This document shows, piece after piece, positions 61,728 to 64,000 of a stretch of 64,000 nucleotides of DNA. Within the stretch, counting starts at the first letter, position 1, and each line of letters starts with the position of its first letter. The position numbers were made by a program, and so were the translations under genes. Origin of the DNA: Kibdelosporangium sp. MJ126-NF4 (GTDB lineage Bacteria > Actinomycetota > Actinomycetes > Mycobacteriales > Pseudonocardiaceae); NCBI RefSeq assembly GCF_000826545.1, contig NZ_CDME01000012.1:62001-126000 (forward strand), written 5' to 3'. The notes below the pieces were generated by a model, which worked only from the letters and a program-made list of their open reading frames with translations, did not search any database and had not been told where the DNA came from.

Positions 61728-62498
61728 GTGGCCACCGTGGTTGACCTGGACATGAGCGCTCGTGGACGAGTCAAGTTCGAGCCCGGAACCCGCCGTGTCC
61801 GGGTCTACCTCGGTGGTGCGCTGGTCGCCGACACACTGGCGCCGGTGTACGTGTGGGAGATTCCCTACTACCCGGCGTACTACATCCCGCGTTCCGACGT
61901 GAAAGCCGAACTGGTCGCCTCAGGCGGAACGGACCACTCCCCCAGCCGCGGCGACGCGACCCTGTACACGGTCAAGGCCGGTGGCAAGGAAGCTGTGGAC
62001 GCGGCGAAGGTCTACGCCGACTCGCCGATCGAGGAGTTGCGTGACCTGGTCCGTTTCGACTTCGCCGCGATGGACGCGTGGTTCGAGGAGGACGAGGAGA
62101 TCTACGTCCACCCCCGTGACCCGTACAAGCGCGTGGACATCCTAAGCAGCTCCCGGCACGTGCGGGTGGAGATCGACGGCGTGACCGTCGCGGAGTCGAC
62201 CAACGCGCGGATGTTGTTCGAGACCAGCCTGCCCACGAGGTACTACCTGCCGAAGACAGCCGTCCGGCAGGACCTGCTCGAACCGAGCGACACGCGCACG
62301 GGATGCCCGTACAAGGGCGAGGCGTCGTACTACTCGGTGCGCGTCGGGGACGCGCTGCACGAGGATGTCGTCTGGTACTACGACACACCGCTGCCGGAGA
62401 GCCAGAAGGTCACCGGGTTGATGGCGTTCTACAACGAGAAGGTCGACATCTTCGTTGACGGCGTCGAGCAGCCGCGGCCCAGCACGCACTTCGCGTGA
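61728..62498 (+). CDS. DUF427 protein, two domains
   Basis: A 256-residue protein with two DUF427 (NTP_transf_9) modules (about 15-120 and 130-245). The first has RRVRVYLGGALVADTLAPVYVWEIPYYPAYYIPRSDV and the second RHVRVEIDGVTVAESTNARMLFETSLPTRYYLP. Both contain the conserved YY-P-D/E signature. Function not established. It is 11 bp after the dehydrogenase and probably the last gene of the PTS operon. Confidence 0.88.
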   Translation: MATVVDLDMSARGRVKFEPGTRRVRVYLGGALVADTLAPVYVWEIPYYPAYYIPRSDVKAELVASGGTDHSPSRGDATLYTVKAGGKEAVDAAKVYADSPIEELRDLVRFDFAAMDAWFEEDEEIYVHPRDPYKRVDILSSSRHVRVEIDGVTVAESTNARMLFETSLPTRYYLPKTAVRQDLLEPSDTRTGCPYKGEASYYSVRVGDALHEDVVWYYDTPLPESQKVTGLMAFYNEKVDIFVDGVEQPRPSTHFA

Positions 62499-62515
62499 GC
62501 GCTGGGCCGTCTGGC

Positions 62516-63337
62516 TCACCCGACGTGGTCCGGGTCCGGCCCGGTGCGGTGCCCCTTGTCCAGAGTGGACAGCTCGGCCATGTCGGACTCGGCCAGCTCG
62601 AAGTCCACGACGTCGATGTTCTGGGCGATCCGCTCGGGCGTCACGGACTTCGGGATGACGACGTTGCCGAGCTGCAGGTGCCAGCGCAGCACGACCTGAG
62701 CGGGCGTGCGGCCGATCCGCTTGCCGATCGCGACGATCGTCGGGTGAGTCAGCAGGTCGCCGCCGCTGGCCAGCGGGCTCCACGCCTCGGTGGCGATGCC
62801 GAGCCTGGTGTGCAGGTGGCGCAGCTCGTTCTGCTGCAGGAAAGGGTGCAGTTCGATCTGGTTCACCGCGGGGACGCGACCGGTCTCGTTGATGATCCGT
62901 TCCAGGTGGGACGGCTGGAAGTTCGACACGCCGATGGCGGTGACGCGGCCTTCGTCGGCCAGCCTGATCAGGGCCTTCCAGGTCTCGACGTAGCGGTCGG
63001 TCTTCGGCATGGGCCAGTGGATCAGGTACAGGTCCAGGTAGTCCAGACCAAGGAGCGTCATGCTCTTGTCGAACGCGCGCAGGGCCTCGTCGTAGCCCTG
63101 GTCGCTGTTGTCCAGCTTGGTGGTGACGAACAGCTGTTCACGGGGGAAGTCCGCGACTGCTTTGCCGACGCCTTCCTCGTTGCCGTAGGCGGTCGCGGTG
63201 TCGATGCTGCGGTAACCGGCTTCGAGTGCCGTGGTCACCACGGAGGCGGTATCGCCGTCCGGGACCTGCCACACCCCGAGGCCGAGTTGCGGCATGGTCA
63301 CACCGTTGTTGAGCTTGATGGTCGGGATGTCCGGCAC
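62516..63337 (-). CDS. aldo/keto reductase (2,5-diketo-gluconate reductase type)
   Basis: An NADPH-dependent reductase, 273 residues, TIM barrel. The tetrad is visible: Asp in YRSIDTATAYGNE (with Tyr), Lys in LFVTTKLDN and His in YLIHWP. IPKSVTPERIAQN binds the NADP phosphate. GTG at 63337 has AGAGGAGC upstream. It is convergent with the DUF427 gene. Confidence 0.94.
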   Translation of the reverse strand: MPDIPTIKLNNGVTMPQLGLGVWQVPDGDTASVVTTALEAGYRSIDTATAYGNEEGVGKAVADFPREQLFVTTKLDNSDQGYDEALRAFDKSMTLLGLDYLDLYLIHWPMPKTDRYVETWKALIRLADEGRVTAIGVSNFQPSHLERIINETGRVPAVNQIELHPFLQQNELRHLHTRLGIATEAWSPLASGGDLLTHPTIVAIGKRIGRTPAQVVLRWHLQLGNVVIPKSVTPERIAQNIDVVDFELAESDMAELSTLDKGHRTGPDPDHVG

Positions 63338-63480
63338 AGTGCTCCTCTCAGCACGTCTATCGGCGTAAGCAATATTTGCAGACGCTACGTACCTTACCTC
63401 ACGGACACAGACCGTGCAGGTGGCCGCAACCGTGGCCGAGATGTCCGAAAAAGTGCGGTCATCGCGGATACGGTCGAGAT

Positions 63481-64000
63481 ATGCAGATCGCCTTCGTTGT
63501 CTACCCAGGTATGACCGCCTTGGACGCGATCGGGCCGTACGAGCTTCTGCGCTCCATGCCGGGCGCGGAGGTCCGTTTCGTGGCGGCCGAAACAGGCTCG
63601 GTCGTCACGGACAGTGGCGTGCTTGTGCTCGGCGCGAGCCATTCGTTCGACGACACTCCCGCCCCTGACATCGTGCTCGTGCCCGGTGGATCGACCGGGA
63701 CAGTCGGCGCGATGAACGACACGACACTGCTCGACTGGCTACGCGCGGTGCACCCCACGACGACGTGGACGACGTCGGTCTGCTCGGGGGCGCTGATCCT
63801 GGCGGCCGCAGGTCTGCTCAAGGACGTCCCCGCCACGACTCACTGGGTCTGCCAGGACGTTCTCGGCGCGATGGGCGCGATCCCCCAGCCGGACAAGCGG
63901 ATCGTGCGGTCGGGCAAGATCGCCACCGCGGCGGGCGTCTCGGCGGGCATCGACCTCGCGCTGTGGCTGATCGGCGAGATCCACGGCCGGGAACAGGCCG
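63481..64000 (+). CDS. DJ-1/PfpI-family protein, partial
   Basis: The first 173 residues of a DJ-1/PfpI-fold protein, cut by the right edge. IAFVVYPGMTALDAIGPYELLRSMPGAEVRFVAAETG and TSVCSGALILAAAGLLKDVPATTHW give the nucleophile-elbow Cys and following His region of isonitrile-hydratase-like members. Some relatives carry an AraC-type HTH after this domain. Whether this one does cannot be seen. Confidence 0.88.
   Translation, partial: MQIAFVVYPGMTALDAIGPYELLRSMPGAEVRFVAAETGSVVTDSGVLVLGASHSFDDTPAPDIVLVPGGSTGTVGAMNDTTLLDWLRAVHPTTTWTTSVCSGALILAAAGLLKDVPATTHWVCQDVLGAMGAIPQPDKRIVRSGKIATAAGVSAGIDLALWLIGEIHGREQA

Overview
The DNA is very GC-rich, with GTG/TTG starts, ATGA stop-start overlaps, several apparently leaderless genes, Tat signals, an F420-type PPOX oxidoreductase, a SigC-like sigma factor and a type II polyketide synthase. 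This points to a filamentous actinomycete, most likely Pseudonocardiales (an Amycolatopsis/Kibdelosporangium/Lentzea-like genome; this is inference). No rRNA, tRNA, CRISPR array or phage was found.

Positions 1-9.9 kb are the edge of an aromatic polyketide (type II PKS) cluster: chain-length factor (cut by the left edge), ketosynthase, an ActIV-like metallo-beta-lactamase-fold protein, RmlA, a sugar aminotransferase, a Tat-exported multicopper oxidase with a small membrane partner, a DHA2 exporter and a DesVI-like aminosugar N-methyltransferase. The genes predict a glycosylated, dimethylamino-sugar-bearing aromatic polyketide. Four promoter regions here carry heptamer pairs spaced 11 bp, like SARP activator sites.

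Positions 9.9-18.4 kb hold four secreted HAF-repeat proteins (one solitary, three in tandem), each with exactly seven repeats of about 45 residues, which suggests seven-bladed propellers. Between and around them are an NmrA-like reductase, a MarR regulator, a PPOX protein and a luciferase-like oxidoreductase. A 1-kb non-coding stretch (17.4-18.4 kb) follows, containing a long inverted repeat built from two inverted copies of one palindromic module.

Positions 18.4-31 kb are mixed: DoxX, a tyrosine phosphatase and sialidase pair, a secreted cyclophilin, a quinone-oxidoreductase-like gene beside a beheaded TetR gene, an IS3-type element whose transposase has lost catalytic residues but keeps an open frame, pirin, GNAT, SigC, and a five-gene ABC exporter/two-component operon.

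Positions 31-38 kb are a run of hydrolases and oxidases with their own regulators (WYL, OhrR-like MarR, HxlR), several with clear palindromic operators. Positions 38-46.4 kb are a nearly fully overlapping operon (regulator, sugar-binding lipoprotein, two permeases, ATPase, acetylxylan-esterase-like protein, a serine-less paralogue, a SelA-fold PLP enzyme, GNAT) read away from a divergent gene for a 1058-residue secreted protein.

Positions 49.7-56.5 kb hold an O-methyltransferase, an HxlR/MFS pair, a VOC protein, and a VIT-vWA protein with its MerR regulator. Positions 56.6-62.5 kb are a PTS region: HPr, a DeoR/FruR-like repressor, 1-phosphofructokinase, mannitol-type EIIC, EIIB and EIIA, a polyol-type dehydrogenase and a DUF427 protein, with a 13-bp box shared by the HPr and fruK promoters. 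The window ends with an aldo/keto reductase and a DJ-1/PfpI protein cut by the right edge.
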